In this document: positions 53,624-62,022 of the stretch, one piece after another
How positions within the stretch are numbered: position 1 is the first letter of the stretch
Layout of the letters: every line of letters begins with the position of its first letter
Assembly: GCA_016715765.1 (NCBI GenBank)
Contig: JADJZJ010000008.1
Span: 56,193-120,192 of the forward strand
Direction of reading: 5' to 3'
DNA: 64,000 nucleotides
From: Opitutaceae bacterium
GTDB taxonomy: Bacteria; Verrucomicrobiota; Verrucomicrobiia; Opitutales; Opitutaceae
The notes under the pieces: generated by a model
Told to the model about the DNA's origin: nothing
Databases searched by the model: none
What the model saw: the letters and a program-made list of their open reading frames with translations, nothing else
Program-made: the position numbers and the translations under genes

Positions 53624-54805
53624 ATGAATTCCGTTCGCATTGGAATTGTCGGCGCGGGGTTTGCCGCCCGCTACCATGTCGCCTGCCTGCGCCGGGTCTA
53701 TGGCGCGCAGGTTGAAATTGTCGGCGTGACGTCCGCCCGCGCGGAGAGTCGCGAAGCCTTCGGCCGGGCGCATGAGCTGCCGGTCTTCGAGCACGCCGCG
53801 GCCATGCTCGGGCAGGTGGACGTCCTCGACATCTGCTCGCCACCCTATGCGCATGAGGAGGCCATCCTGGCGGCGGCCGCGGCCGGGAAGGGAATCATCT
53901 GCGAGAAGCCGTTGACGGGATACTTTGGTCCGGCGGGCGCGGATGGGAACTACCGCGGCGACCGCGATTCGAAACGGAAGATGATGGAGGAAACGATGGC
54001 CCGGCTCGGCCGCATCGCCGGGGCGGTGCGCAAGTCCGGAACGTTCTTCGGCTATGCGGAGAATTTCGTCTATGCGCCGAGTGTGCAGAAGGAGCGCGAG
54101 ATCATTGGGAAAACCGGGGCGCAGATCCTCCGCATGGCCGGTGAGGAATCGCACAACGGTTCCGCGTCGCCGACCTACGGAATCTGGCGGCTGGCCGGCG
54201 GCGGATCGCTGATCGGCAAGGGCTGCCACCCGCTGGGCGGCATGCTTTATCTGAAACGCATCGAGGGACTCGCGCGCAACGGCCGGCCGATCCGGCCGGC
54301 GAGCGTCAGCGCCCGCACGCATCAGCTCACGCGGCTGCCCGCCTACCGCGACGCCGGGTTCATTCGCACGGATTACCACGACATCGAGGACTACGGGTTC
54401 ATGCATGTCGTGTTCGAGGACGGCACGGTGGCCGACGTCATGACCGGGGAGGTCACGCTCGGCGGCATCCACGACTACATCGAGGTCTTTGCCAACAACC
54501 ACCGCACGCGGTGCAATATCAGCCCGGTGGGCGTCGTGGACACCTACAATCCGCGCGGCGGGCAATTCAAGGACATCTACCTCGTGGAGAAGGCGAGCAC
54601 GCAGGAGGGTTGGTCCCGGGCGGCCGGCGACGAGAACTTCACCATGGGCTACCAGGGCGAGATCGAGGATTTCGTGACCTGCGCGGCCACGGGAGCGCAA
54701 CCGCAATCGGATCTGGACCTGGCGCTCGATACCACGGCGGTGATTTACGCGGCGTATCTGTCCGATGAGAACCGCGGGGCCGAGGTGGATGTGCCGCGGG
54801 TGTGA
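53624..54805 (+). CDS. Gfo/Idh/MocA family oxidoreductase
   Basis: The product is 393 residues. The N-terminal NAD(P)-binding part has GIVGAGFAARYHVACLRR, and the family lysine is in IICEKPLTGYFG. The C-terminal domain has KGCHPLGGMLYLKR with the catalytic-region histidine. These enzymes oxidise or reduce sugar or cyclitol hydroxyls using bound NAD(P). The last 26 codons are repeated downstream at 55133-55210. The substrate is unknown. Confidence 0.9.
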   Translation: MNSVRIGIVGAGFAARYHVACLRRVYGAQVEIVGVTSARAESREAFGRAHELPVFEHAAAMLGQVDVLDICSPPYAHEEAILAAAAAGKGIICEKPLTGYFGPAGADGNYRGDRDSKRKMMEETMARLGRIAGAVRKSGTFFGYAENFVYAPSVQKEREIIGKTGAQILRMAGEESHNGSASPTYGIWRLAGGGSLIGKGCHPLGGMLYLKRIEGLARNGRPIRPASVSARTHQLTRLPAYRDAGFIRTDYHDIEDYGFMHVVFEDGTVADVMTGEVTLGGIHDYIEVFANNHRTRCNISPVGVVDTYNPRGGQFKDIYLVEKASTQEGWSRAAGDENFTMGYQGEIEDFVTCAATGAQPQSDLDLALDTTAVIYAAYLSDENRGAEVDVPRV

Positions 54806-55595
54806 GCTGTGGGTGGCGGTGGTGATGGACTGATATCCAATCCATTTAACCACAAAGAACACAAAGGGGATGGTCCGGTATCCAAGCACTTCCGCGCGCC
54901 CATAGGCGCCTCGGAGGCCCTACTCGCGTTTGGCCCTTTGTGTTCTTTGTGGTTAAAAATGGATCGGGAGAGTAGGGCGGCGTCTTTGACCCGCCCTTTT
55001 AGTGTTTCATTCGCGGTGAAGCGTACGAAGGCAGGTCACAGACCTGCCCTACTTTGGCTGACTGTAGGAGCGGCTTTAGGCCGCGAGGTTGTTCGATCAA
55101 TCGCGGCATAAAGCCGCTCCTAAATTTTGGCTGATACCACGGCGGTGATTTACGCGGCGTATCTGTCGGATGAAAACCGCGGGGCCGAGGTGGATGTGCC
55201 GCGGGTGTGAAGGATCAATATCCAATCCATTTAACCACAAAGAACACAAAGATCCATTGGCGGATGAATCCCACGAGGCGCCTATCCGCCTTCGCCAAGG
55301 CTACGGCGGACACGGTAGGCGCGTGGGAGGTTCCCGCCAACCGGCCGGCCCTTTGTGTTCTATGTGGTTAAATTATGGATCGGTTGGGTGGTTATGAAGG
55401 CTTCGTGGTGACCTGTGTGAACGTGGGAATCCTCGTAAAGGCGGTCGGGCAGATGCCCTCTTTCAATATGTCCGACGCATCCTGCCTATTAGTTGTGCAA
55501 TCTCTTAAGCATAAGGGGACTGCTAGTTTCTTATAGCTGTTGCGCCTACATGCTGCGAAGAGCGATAAACTGAGGCTCGCCAACCAATTCTGATC
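54806..55595. repeat. Long repeat-filled spacer after a Gfo/Idh gene
   Basis: In order: an AACCACAAAGA palindrome (54846-54956), an AGGTC-type pair (54974-55055), a GGAGCGGC REPIN (55063-55122), the duplicated 3' end of the upstream gene (55133-55210) and a second AACCACAAAGA palindrome (55231-55371, with an enlarged interior containing GCCTATCCGCCTTCG). The last ~220 bases are lower in G+C and may hold the promoter of the next operon. No gene is supported. Confidence 0.8.
55133..55210 (+). pseudogene. Duplicated 3' end of the Gfo/Idh gene at 53624
   Basis: The 78 bases match 54728-54805 with two mismatches and include the same TGA stop. They encode the last residues (DTTAVIYAAYLSDENRGAEV and DVPRV) without any start. 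Both copies are followed shortly by an AACCACAAAGA palindrome, so the 3' end and its downstream repeat were probably duplicated together. Confidence 0.9.
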
Positions 55596-56675
55596 GTGAA
55601 AACGCTCCAATCTCCGCCGGTCCTGACCATAGCGATAGTCGGTCTCGGTCACCTGCATCCCCGCTCCTACATGGCGCTGTTTGCGCAGATTCCGGCCCTG
55701 CGGGTGGTGGCCGTCGTGGAACAGGATCCTGTTTTGCGTGAGGCGTTTGCGAAGGAATTTGCGATCAACGGCTACGCCGACCTCGACGTGATGCTGAAAA
55801 AGGAAAAGCCCGGCATCGCCGCGATCTTCCTGCCCCACATCGACTGTCCGGCCGCCGCGATCAAGTGCGCGCGCCAGGGCGTGCATGTCATGGTGGAGAA
55901 GCCGATGGCGGTGAGCGCCGATGCCGCGCAGTCCATCGTGACAGCCACCCGCACCGCCAAGGTGAAGATGACCACGGGCTACTGCTGGCGCCTGCACCCG
56001 GTGGCGCGGGAGATCAAGCGGCTGGTGGCGAGCGGGATCATCGGCGACGTGATCGGCGCGGAGGGCCGGTGTGCGGCCGGCCGGTTGACGCGGTACCTGG
56101 ACGGCCATTCGCCGTGGATGCTCGAAAAGGCGAAGTCGGGCGGCGGCCCGATCTACAATCTCGGGGTCCACTGGATCGATCTCTTCCGCTGGATCCTCCA
56201 GGACGAGGTCACCGAGGTGTCGGGGCAGAACGTGAAGATCAACCAGCGCTACGACATCGAGGACAACTCGTTTGCGCACCTGCGGTTCAAGCGGGGCACG
56301 ATGCTGGCGCTCGATATCAGCTACACCGTTCCCGACAGCTATCCCTACGGCCGCGAACTCTACATCGGACTGCGCGGCACGCGCGGAGTCCTCTCCTGGT
56401 CGCCGGCCTACGAGGGCCAGAAGGATGTGCTGCACATCTGCAGCGATGATCCGGCCATGAGCGGTTCGCCGGTGCGGAGCATGGAGTTCAACCTCGAGGG
56501 CGTGAAGGGCTACTCCGGCTACATGGGCCGGGAGTATGTCCGGGCGTTTGCCGATGCCGTGCGCACCGGCGGCGAGCCCCCGATCTCCGGCGAGGACGGC
56601 GTGGCGGCCTTGCGCGTGGTCGAGGCGGTCTACCAGGCCGCCGCCGAGAAACGCTGGGTCGCGGTCAAATCCTGA
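55596..56675 (+). CDS. Gfo/Idh/MocA family oxidoreductase (GTG start)
   Basis: The product is 359 residues starting with GTG (MKTLQSPPVLTIAIVGLGHLHPR). The nucleotide-binding loop is VGLGHLHPRSYMA, the family lysine is in VMVEKPMAVSAD, and the C-domain has GGGPIYNLGVHWIDLFRW with the catalytic-site histidine. It is the first gene of a co-directional run (55.6-63.9 kb). It probably oxidises a sugar-type hydroxyl. The substrate is not known. Confidence 0.88.
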   Translation: MKTLQSPPVLTIAIVGLGHLHPRSYMALFAQIPALRVVAVVEQDPVLREAFAKEFAINGYADLDVMLKKEKPGIAAIFLPHIDCPAAAIKCARQGVHVMVEKPMAVSADAAQSIVTATRTAKVKMTTGYCWRLHPVAREIKRLVASGIIGDVIGAEGRCAAGRLTRYLDGHSPWMLEKAKSGGGPIYNLGVHWIDLFRWILQDEVTEVSGQNVKINQRYDIEDNSFAHLRFKRGTMLALDISYTVPDSYPYGRELYIGLRGTRGVLSWSPAYEGQKDVLHICSDDPAMSGSPVRSMEFNLEGVKGYSGYMGREYVRAFADAVRTGGEPPISGEDGVAALRVVEAVYQAAAEKRWVAVKS

Positions 56676-56690
56676 ACGAACGGACTTTTT

Positions 56691-57662
56691 ATGAAACTTG
56701 TCGTCACCGATTACATTGAGGAAAACCTGGACTGGGAAGCCGAGCAGTGCCGCAAGGCCGGCATCGAATTCGCCGCCTACCAGCTGAAATTCAAACCCGA
56801 GGCCGAGGTGCTCGCGAAGGTGGCCGATGCCGACGTCATCGTCGTCAACATGGTCAAGTTCGACGCCTCGCTCGTCTCGAAGCTGACCAAGTGCAAGGTG
56901 CTGATCCGGCACGGCATCGGCTACGACAACGTGGACGTGGACGCCTGCACCAAGCGCGGCATCGTGTTCGCCTACCAGCCCGACTACTGCAAGGAGGACG
57001 TCGCCGAGCACGCCATCGCCCTGATCTTCGCCTGCGCGCGCAAGGTCGTGGCCAGCCGCCGCACCCTCGACAAGTCGAGCGCCGCCGGCCAGTGGGACTT
57101 CGGCGGCCTCTTCCCGATCCACCGCATGCACGGCAAGACGCTCGGCATCGTCGGCGTCGGCCGCATCGGCAGCCGCGTTTACCGCAAGCTGCAGCACTTC
57201 GGCCTGAAGATTATCGGCACCGACCCCTATCTCAGCGACCAGCGGAAGGCCGAGTTCAAGGACCTGCAGTGGGTCGACAAGAAGACGCTGTTCGAGACGT
57301 CCGACTACATCACCATCCACACGCCGCTGAATCCCGAGACCCGCCACCTCGTCAACGCCGAGGCGCTCGCGTGGATGAAGCCCACGGCCTACCTCGTGAA
57401 CACCTCGCGCGGACCGATGGTGGACGCCGTGGCGCTCGCCAAGGCCTGCGCCGAAAAGCGCATCGCCGGCGCCGCGATTGACGTGTTCGACGTCGAGCCG
57501 CCGCCCACGGACCATCCGCTGTTCGGCCTCGATAACGTGATCCTCACCCCGCACATCGGCTGGGCCTCCGCCGAGGCCGGCTGGGAGATCCGCGAGAGCA
57601 TCATGAATGACGTCCTCGCCCACCAGGCGGGCCGCCCGCCCCGCTGCATCGTGAACAAATGA
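56691..57662 (+). CDS. D-isomer-specific 2-hydroxyacid dehydrogenase
   Basis: The product is 323 residues. The NAD motif is LGIVGVGRIGSRV, the catalytic Arg is in VNTSRGPMVD, the acidic partner in AAIDVFDVEPP and the His in LTPHIGWAS, so the active site is complete. It reduces 2-keto acids or oxidises D-2-hydroxy acids. It starts 15 bases after the Gfo/Idh gene, indicating one operon. The wording is closest to the CtBP/phosphoglycerate-dehydrogenase-like group. Confidence 0.9.
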   Translation: MKLVVTDYIEENLDWEAEQCRKAGIEFAAYQLKFKPEAEVLAKVADADVIVVNMVKFDASLVSKLTKCKVLIRHGIGYDNVDVDACTKRGIVFAYQPDYCKEDVAEHAIALIFACARKVVASRRTLDKSSAAGQWDFGGLFPIHRMHGKTLGIVGVGRIGSRVYRKLQHFGLKIIGTDPYLSDQRKAEFKDLQWVDKKTLFETSDYITIHTPLNPETRHLVNAEALAWMKPTAYLVNTSRGPMVDAVALAKACAEKRIAGAAIDVFDVEPPPTDHPLFGLDNVILTPHIGWASAEAGWEIRESIMNDVLAHQAGRPPRCIVNK

Positions 57663-57676
57663 TCATGACTCCAATT

Positions 57677-57791
57677 TGTAGGAGCCTGCTTGCAGGCGAT
57701 ATGGGAGCGCGACCGCCCTCGGTCGCAATGCTTCACCTGCAGGTCGGTCGGCAAGTTTTCTCCAATCCATCGCCTGCAAGCAGGCTCCTAC
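57677..57791. repeat. Nested palindromes between dehydrogenase and aminotransferase
   Basis: The outer arms TGTAGGAGCCTGCTTGCAGG and its inverse (ending at 57791) enclose a GCGACCG REP hairpin at 57703-57729. The structure fills almost the entire gap between two operon genes. Confidence 0.8.
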
Positions 57792-57801
57792 CTTTCACCT
57801 T

Positions 57802-59124
57802 ATGAATATCACCCACGTCAAAGGCCCGCTGCCCGGTCCGAAGGGGCAGGCGCTGCTGGAAAAGTGGCACAAGTACGAAGCCGACGTCACCGGCTACCAG
57901 GCCCCGGTGGTCTGGGATCATGCCCGGGGCTGCGTCGTCACCGATGTGGACGGCAACGCCTACCTCGACTGGACCTGCGGCGTGCTCGTCACGAGCGTCG
58001 GCCACTGCCACCCGCACCTCGTCGCCGCGGCGCAAAAGGCGACCGCCCGGCTCTTGAACAACTACGAGTGCGCCAACGTCGAGCGCGTCGCCGCCGCGGA
58101 ACGCCTCGTGAAGGCGCTTCCCCCGCACCTCGACAAATGCTTCTTCCTCTCGACCGGCAGCGATGCCACCGAGGCGGCGGCCCGCCTGCTCAAGCGCAAG
58201 GCCGGCAAGTTCGAGATCCTCTCGTTCGAGGGCGGCTTCCACGGGCGCACCTTCCACGCCGCGTCCATGGGCGGCATGGCCGGACCCAAGCGCGGCTACG
58301 GACCGACGGTGCCGGGCATCATCCGCGCACCCTTCCCGAATCCCTACCGTGATCCCTACGGCTGGTGCAGCGACGGGCCGGAATTCAAAAAGTATTTCGC
58401 GCACCTCGATTCCGTCGTCCTCGCCAACTCGACCGGCAGCCTCGCCGGCGTGATGGTCGAACCGTACCAGGGCGCGGGCGGCTTCATCTTTCCGCCCACC
58501 GGCTGGCTGAAGAAGCTGGAGGAGTGGATCCGCGCGCGCGGCCTGCTTTTCGCGCTCGACGAGGTGCAATCCTCGTACGGCCGCACCGGCAAGATGTGGG
58601 CCATGGAGCACGAGGGCGTGAAGCCCGACATCGTCGCCATCGGCAAGGCCATCGGCTGCGGCGTGCCCGTGTCGGCGGTGGCCGCCACGTCCGATGTCTT
58701 CTCCTGCCTCGGCAAGGGCGAGCTCTCGAGCACGCTCGGGGGCAACCCGGTCTCCAGCGCCGCCGTCTGTGCGGTGCTCGACATCTACGAGCGCGAACCG
58801 CTCGTCGAGAATTCCGCCAAGCTCGGCGCCTACATGAAGTCGCGGCTGCAGGAAATGGCCGCCACCTGTCCGTACCTCGGCGACGTCCGCGGCCAGGGCC
58901 TCGTGATGGGCCTTGAGCTGGTGAAGGACAAGCAGACCAAGGAACCCGCCCCGGAACTCATCAAGCCGCTCATCGTCGACTGCGCCAACCACGGCCTGCT
59001 CATCGGCTCGGTCGGCGTGTATGGCAACGTGGTCCGCGTGGCGCCGCCCCTCGTGATGACCCCGGCCGAGGCCGACGAAAGCCTGGGCATCATGGCCGGT
59101 GCATTGTCCCGGCTGAAATTGTAA
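57802..59124 (+). CDS. Class III (PLP-dependent) aminotransferase
   Basis: The product is 440 residues of the ornithine/4-aminobutyrate aminotransferase type. Phosphate-binding STGSDATEAA, LFALDEVQSSYGRTGKMWA (Asp for the pyridine nitrogen) and VAIGKAIGCGVP (the PLP lysine) are present. It moves an amino group from an omega-amine or amino acid to a keto acid. With an M20 hydrolase just downstream, an N-acylated or dipeptide-like nitrogen compound may be the source; this is inference. Confidence 0.9.
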   Translation: MNITHVKGPLPGPKGQALLEKWHKYEADVTGYQAPVVWDHARGCVVTDVDGNAYLDWTCGVLVTSVGHCHPHLVAAAQKATARLLNNYECANVERVAAAERLVKALPPHLDKCFFLSTGSDATEAAARLLKRKAGKFEILSFEGGFHGRTFHAASMGGMAGPKRGYGPTVPGIIRAPFPNPYRDPYGWCSDGPEFKKYFAHLDSVVLANSTGSLAGVMVEPYQGAGGFIFPPTGWLKKLEEWIRARGLLFALDEVQSSYGRTGKMWAMEHEGVKPDIVAIGKAIGCGVPVSAVAATSDVFSCLGKGELSSTLGGNPVSSAAVCAVLDIYEREPLVENSAKLGAYMKSRLQEMAATCPYLGDVRGQGLVMGLELVKDKQTKEPAPELIKPLIVDCANHGLLIGSVGVYGNVVRVAPPLVMTPAEADESLGIMAGALSRLKL

Positions 59125-59132
59125 ACTCTCTG

Positions 59133-59197
59133 CCTGGGAGCGCGGGCGGCCCGCCCGCTTCACTCCCGATGCGGGCCAGCGGCCCGCGCTCCCAGGG
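59133..59197. repeat. GGGAGCGCGGG inverted repeat
   Basis: CCTGGGAGCGCGGGCGG faces its inverse CCCGCGCTCCCAGG across GCGGCCCGCCCGC-type words in the gap between the aminotransferase and M20 genes. It is another distinct palindrome family. Confidence 0.7.
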
Positions 59198-59222
59198 GCT
59201 CCCGTTTCAACCCATCCCCCCG

Positions 59223-60464
59223 ATGAAAGACTCAATCCAACAAGCCGTGGAGAAGCTGCTGCCCGACGCGCAGCGCTTCCTTGCCGACCTCATCCGCATT
59301 CCCTCCCTGCCCGGTCAGGAGCATGAGGCGATGCTCTATTGCGAGCGCGAGTTCGCCAAGCTGGGCGTGGTCGTCGAGCGGGTCCCGCTGTCGGATGCCC
59401 TGATCAAGGATCCCGACTACTCGACCCCGGTCCCGGGGATCAAGTACGACGGACGGTTCAATCTTCGCGTCGTGCGGCGCGGCACGGGTGGGGGACGCAA
59501 GCTGATCATCAACGCGCACACCGACGTCGTGCCACCCTCCGAAGGCATGGCTGATCCGTACAATCCGCGGGTCGAGAACGGGATCATGTACGGTCGCGGC
59601 ACCTGCGACGACAAGGGGCAGGTGGCGTTGTTCTATCTCACGCTCAAGGTGCTCGATGCCATTGGGGCGAAGCTGCCGGGCGACCTCGTCGGCCACCTCG
59701 TCGTCGAGGAGGAAAACGGCGGCAACGGTTCGCTGGCGATGGCCCGCACCGGGGAAAAGGCCGACGGCTGCATCGTCCTCGAGGCGTCCGACGGCAAACT
59801 CTTCACCTCGATCCGCGGCGCCGTGTGGTTCCGCCTCGTGCTGCATGGCAAGGCCGGGCACAGCGGCCAGGCCGGGCAGACCCGCAGCGCGCTGCTGATG
59901 GCGCGCGATGCGATCGCGATCCTCGAGGCCTATCACGCCGAGCTGCTCGCGGCCTCGTGGGGTTATCCGCTCTTCGATCCCTATCCGAACCCGATGCCGA
60001 TCACCTTCGGCAAGCTCGAGGCCGGCAACTGGCCCGCCGCGGCGCCGAGCAAGGCCGTGCTCGAGGGCGTGCTGGGCCTGCTGCCCAACCGGACCAAGGA
60101 GCAGGTCTGCGCCGAGATGCAGGAAGCCCTGGCGCACGGCGGCGACGAGGTGTTCACCCGCAACTTCGAGCTCAGCTTCATGTACCGCCACGACAGCAGC
60201 GTCGTCGATCCCGACCACGCATTGCCGCAGGCCATCCTCGCCGGTGCCAAGTCGGCCGGCGTGCCGCTCGTCGTCAGCGGCATGACCGCCTCGTGCGACG
60301 CGTGGTTCTACAACAACCAACTGGGCATCCCGACCGTCGTCTACGGCGCGGGCACGCTCAAGGTCGCGCATTCGAAGGAAGAGCAACTCGCCCTCAAGGA
60401 TCTGGCCAACGCCGGGTGTGTCCTGGCCACGTTCATCCAGGACTTCTGCGGCGCGAAAGGCTGA
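59223..60464 (+). CDS. M20-family metallo-amidohydrolase/dipeptidase
   Basis: The product is 413 residues. Metal ligands are in INAHTDVVPPSEG (His, Asp), GRGTCDDKGQVA (Asp), VVEEENGGNGS (Glu pair) and a C-terminal GAGTLKVAHSKEE (His). The insertion with FRLVLHGKAGHSG is the lid/dimerisation domain. Enzymes of this family (ArgE/DapE/CPG2) cleave N-acyl or peptide bonds of amino acids. The start at 59223 (MKDSIQQAVEKLLPDAQRF) is chosen because preceding residues are repeat-encoded. Confidence 0.9.
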   Translation: MKDSIQQAVEKLLPDAQRFLADLIRIPSLPGQEHEAMLYCEREFAKLGVVVERVPLSDALIKDPDYSTPVPGIKYDGRFNLRVVRRGTGGGRKLIINAHTDVVPPSEGMADPYNPRVENGIMYGRGTCDDKGQVALFYLTLKVLDAIGAKLPGDLVGHLVVEEENGGNGSLAMARTGEKADGCIVLEASDGKLFTSIRGAVWFRLVLHGKAGHSGQAGQTRSALLMARDAIAILEAYHAELLAASWGYPLFDPYPNPMPITFGKLEAGNWPAAAPSKAVLEGVLGLLPNRTKEQVCAEMQEALAHGGDEVFTRNFELSFMYRHDSSVVDPDHALPQAILAGAKSAGVPLVVSGMTASCDAWFYNNQLGIPTVVYGAGTLKVAHSKEEQLALKDLANAGCVLATFIQDFCGAKG

Positions 60465-60480
60465 AGCTATGCCTGCATTT

Positions 60481-60585
60481 GTAGCTACGAGCGTGAGCGA
60501 GTGGATCACGCTGCTTACGCCAAACCTCCACTCGCTCACGCTCGTAGCTACATCCTACATCCTGCATCCTGCATCCTACATCCTG
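60481..60585. repeat. Palindrome plus CATCCTG/CATCCTA tandem repeat
   Basis: GTAGCTACGAGCGTGAGCGA (from 60481) faces its inverse (60528-60551) to form a large hairpin. It is followed by five tandem 7-base units CATCCTA or CATCCTG (60551-60585), just before the alcohol dehydrogenase start. Confidence 0.8.
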
Positions 60586-60607
60586 AACCGCCTGAATTCC
60601 CCCTCTC

Positions 60608-61639
60608 ATGAAAGCCCTCGTCAAAACCCAAAAAGGAAAAGGATTTCTCGAACTGCGCGACGTGCCCGAGCCCCAGGTCAAGGCGGGCGAGGTCAAGCTC
60701 GAGATCGCCGCGTGCGGCATCTGCGGCACGGACATCCACGTGAAGCACGACGAGTTTCCCTACTGGCCGCCGGTGACGCTCGGCCATGAATTCGCCGGCA
60801 CGGTGGTCGAGGTCGGACCCAACTGTCGGTCGGCCAAGGTCGGCGAGCGCGTCGTCGCCGAGCCGCACAACCTTTCCTGCGGCGTCTGCTACCTCTGCCG
60901 CACGGGCAACACGCACATCTGCGCGTCCAAACGCTCGCCGGGCTGGGGCGTGGATGGCGGCATGGCGAAGTACATCTGCTATCCGGAGAAGCTGCTCCAC
61001 CGCATGCCCGAGGGCATGACCTTCGACCAGGGTGCACTGGTCGAGCCGACGGCCAACGCCGTCACGGACGTGATCGAACGCGCGCGCATCACCGCGGGCG
61101 ATTTCGCCGTGGTGATCGGCCCCGGCCCGATCGGCCTGCTGGCCGCCATGGTGGCACGCGCCGCCGGGGCGAGGGAAGTGGTTGTCATTGGCACCCCCGC
61201 CGACGCAGCCCTGCGGCTCAAGAAGGCCCAGGAACTGGGTTTCATCACGGTCAACCTCGGCGAGGCGAATCCGGTTGATGTCGTCATGGGCCTGACCGGC
61301 GGCATCGGCGCCGACATCGTGATCGAGTGCAGCGGATCGCCCCGGGCGATTCCCGGCACGATCGATCTCGTCCGCAAGCTCGGCAAAATCTGCGTGATCG
61401 GCCTGACCGGCAACCGCCCGGTCGAAGTGCCCTGGGACAAGTTCAGCTTCAAGGTGGTGGAGGTGATCTTCAACCTCTCCACCAGCTACACGTCCTGGGA
61501 CCGCACCATCGCCCTGATCCACAAGGGCCTCGTGCCGGCCGAGAAGATCATCACGCACCGGCTCCCGCTGGCGCAGTGGGAGGAGGCCTTCGCCGCCGTG
61601 GAGAATCTCTCCGGGCTGAAGGCGCTGCTGATCCCGTGA
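60608..61639 (+). CDS. Zinc-dependent alcohol/polyol dehydrogenase
   Basis: The product is 343 residues of the medium-chain dehydrogenase family. The catalytic zinc site is in CGICGTDIHVKHDE and LGHEFAGTVVEVG, the structural zinc is bound by Cys residues of CGVCYLCRTGNTHIC, and NAD binding is in GPGPIGLLAAMVA. It resembles sorbitol/threonine dehydrogenases and probably oxidises a secondary hydroxyl of a sugar, polyol or sugar acid. It lies in the same co-directional gene run as the other oxidoreductases. Confidence 0.92.
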   Translation: MKALVKTQKGKGFLELRDVPEPQVKAGEVKLEIAACGICGTDIHVKHDEFPYWPPVTLGHEFAGTVVEVGPNCRSAKVGERVVAEPHNLSCGVCYLCRTGNTHICASKRSPGWGVDGGMAKYICYPEKLLHRMPEGMTFDQGALVEPTANAVTDVIERARITAGDFAVVIGPGPIGLLAAMVARAAGAREVVVIGTPADAALRLKKAQELGFITVNLGEANPVDVVMGLTGGIGADIVIECSGSPRAIPGTIDLVRKLGKICVIGLTGNRPVEVPWDKFSFKVVEVIFNLSTSYTSWDRTIALIHKGLVPAEKIITHRLPLAQWEEAFAAVENLSGLKALLIP

Positions 61640-61642
61640 TCA

Positions 61643-61980
61643 CGAACCTTCGGAGAACCACAGATCGACACAGATGAACACAGATCAGAAGGGATTCAGG
61701 CAGCAAATCCTCAACCCACTCCTGGGTGAAACTCTTGGCCAGCCCATGCAGATTCCTGTCTCCTTTTCCATCTGTGTTTATCTGAGTTCATCTGTGGTTT
61801 AACTGCATACCCGAACCTTTGGAGAACCACAGATAGACACAGATGAACACAGATCAGAAGGGACTCAGGCAGCAAATCCTCAACCCGCTACTTGGTGAAA
61901 ATCTTGGCCGGCCCATGCAGATTCCTGCCTCCTTTTCCATCTGTGTTTATCTGAGTTCATCTGTGGTTTAACTGCATAGT
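61643..61980. repeat. Tandem duplication of an ACAGATG-type palindrome
   Basis: Two direct copies of a 169-base unit (61643-61811 and 61812-61980) differ at about a dozen positions. Each unit is itself an inverted repeat, with arms ACCACAGAT(A/C)GACACAGATG and CATCTGTGTTTATCTGAGTT. It is a variant of the AACCACAAAGA architecture with a different word. It fills the spacer between the alcohol dehydrogenase and third Gfo/Idh gene; no gene is seen. Confidence 0.85.
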
Positions 61981-62022
61981 TCCGACTCAGCGTCCCTTAC
62001 TGGTTTCAAAACCCTCATCCCC

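Noticed and set aside
55392..57623. Minus-strand frame of 743 codons opposite a Gfo/Idh and a dehydrogenase gene
   Set aside because: It is a shadow frame; both plus-strand genes have complete family motifs and sensible starts.
60551..60585. Tandem 7-base units as a possible CRISPR or origin iteron array
   Set aside because: The units are too short and contiguous with no spacers; this looks like a simple tandem repeat beside a palindrome.
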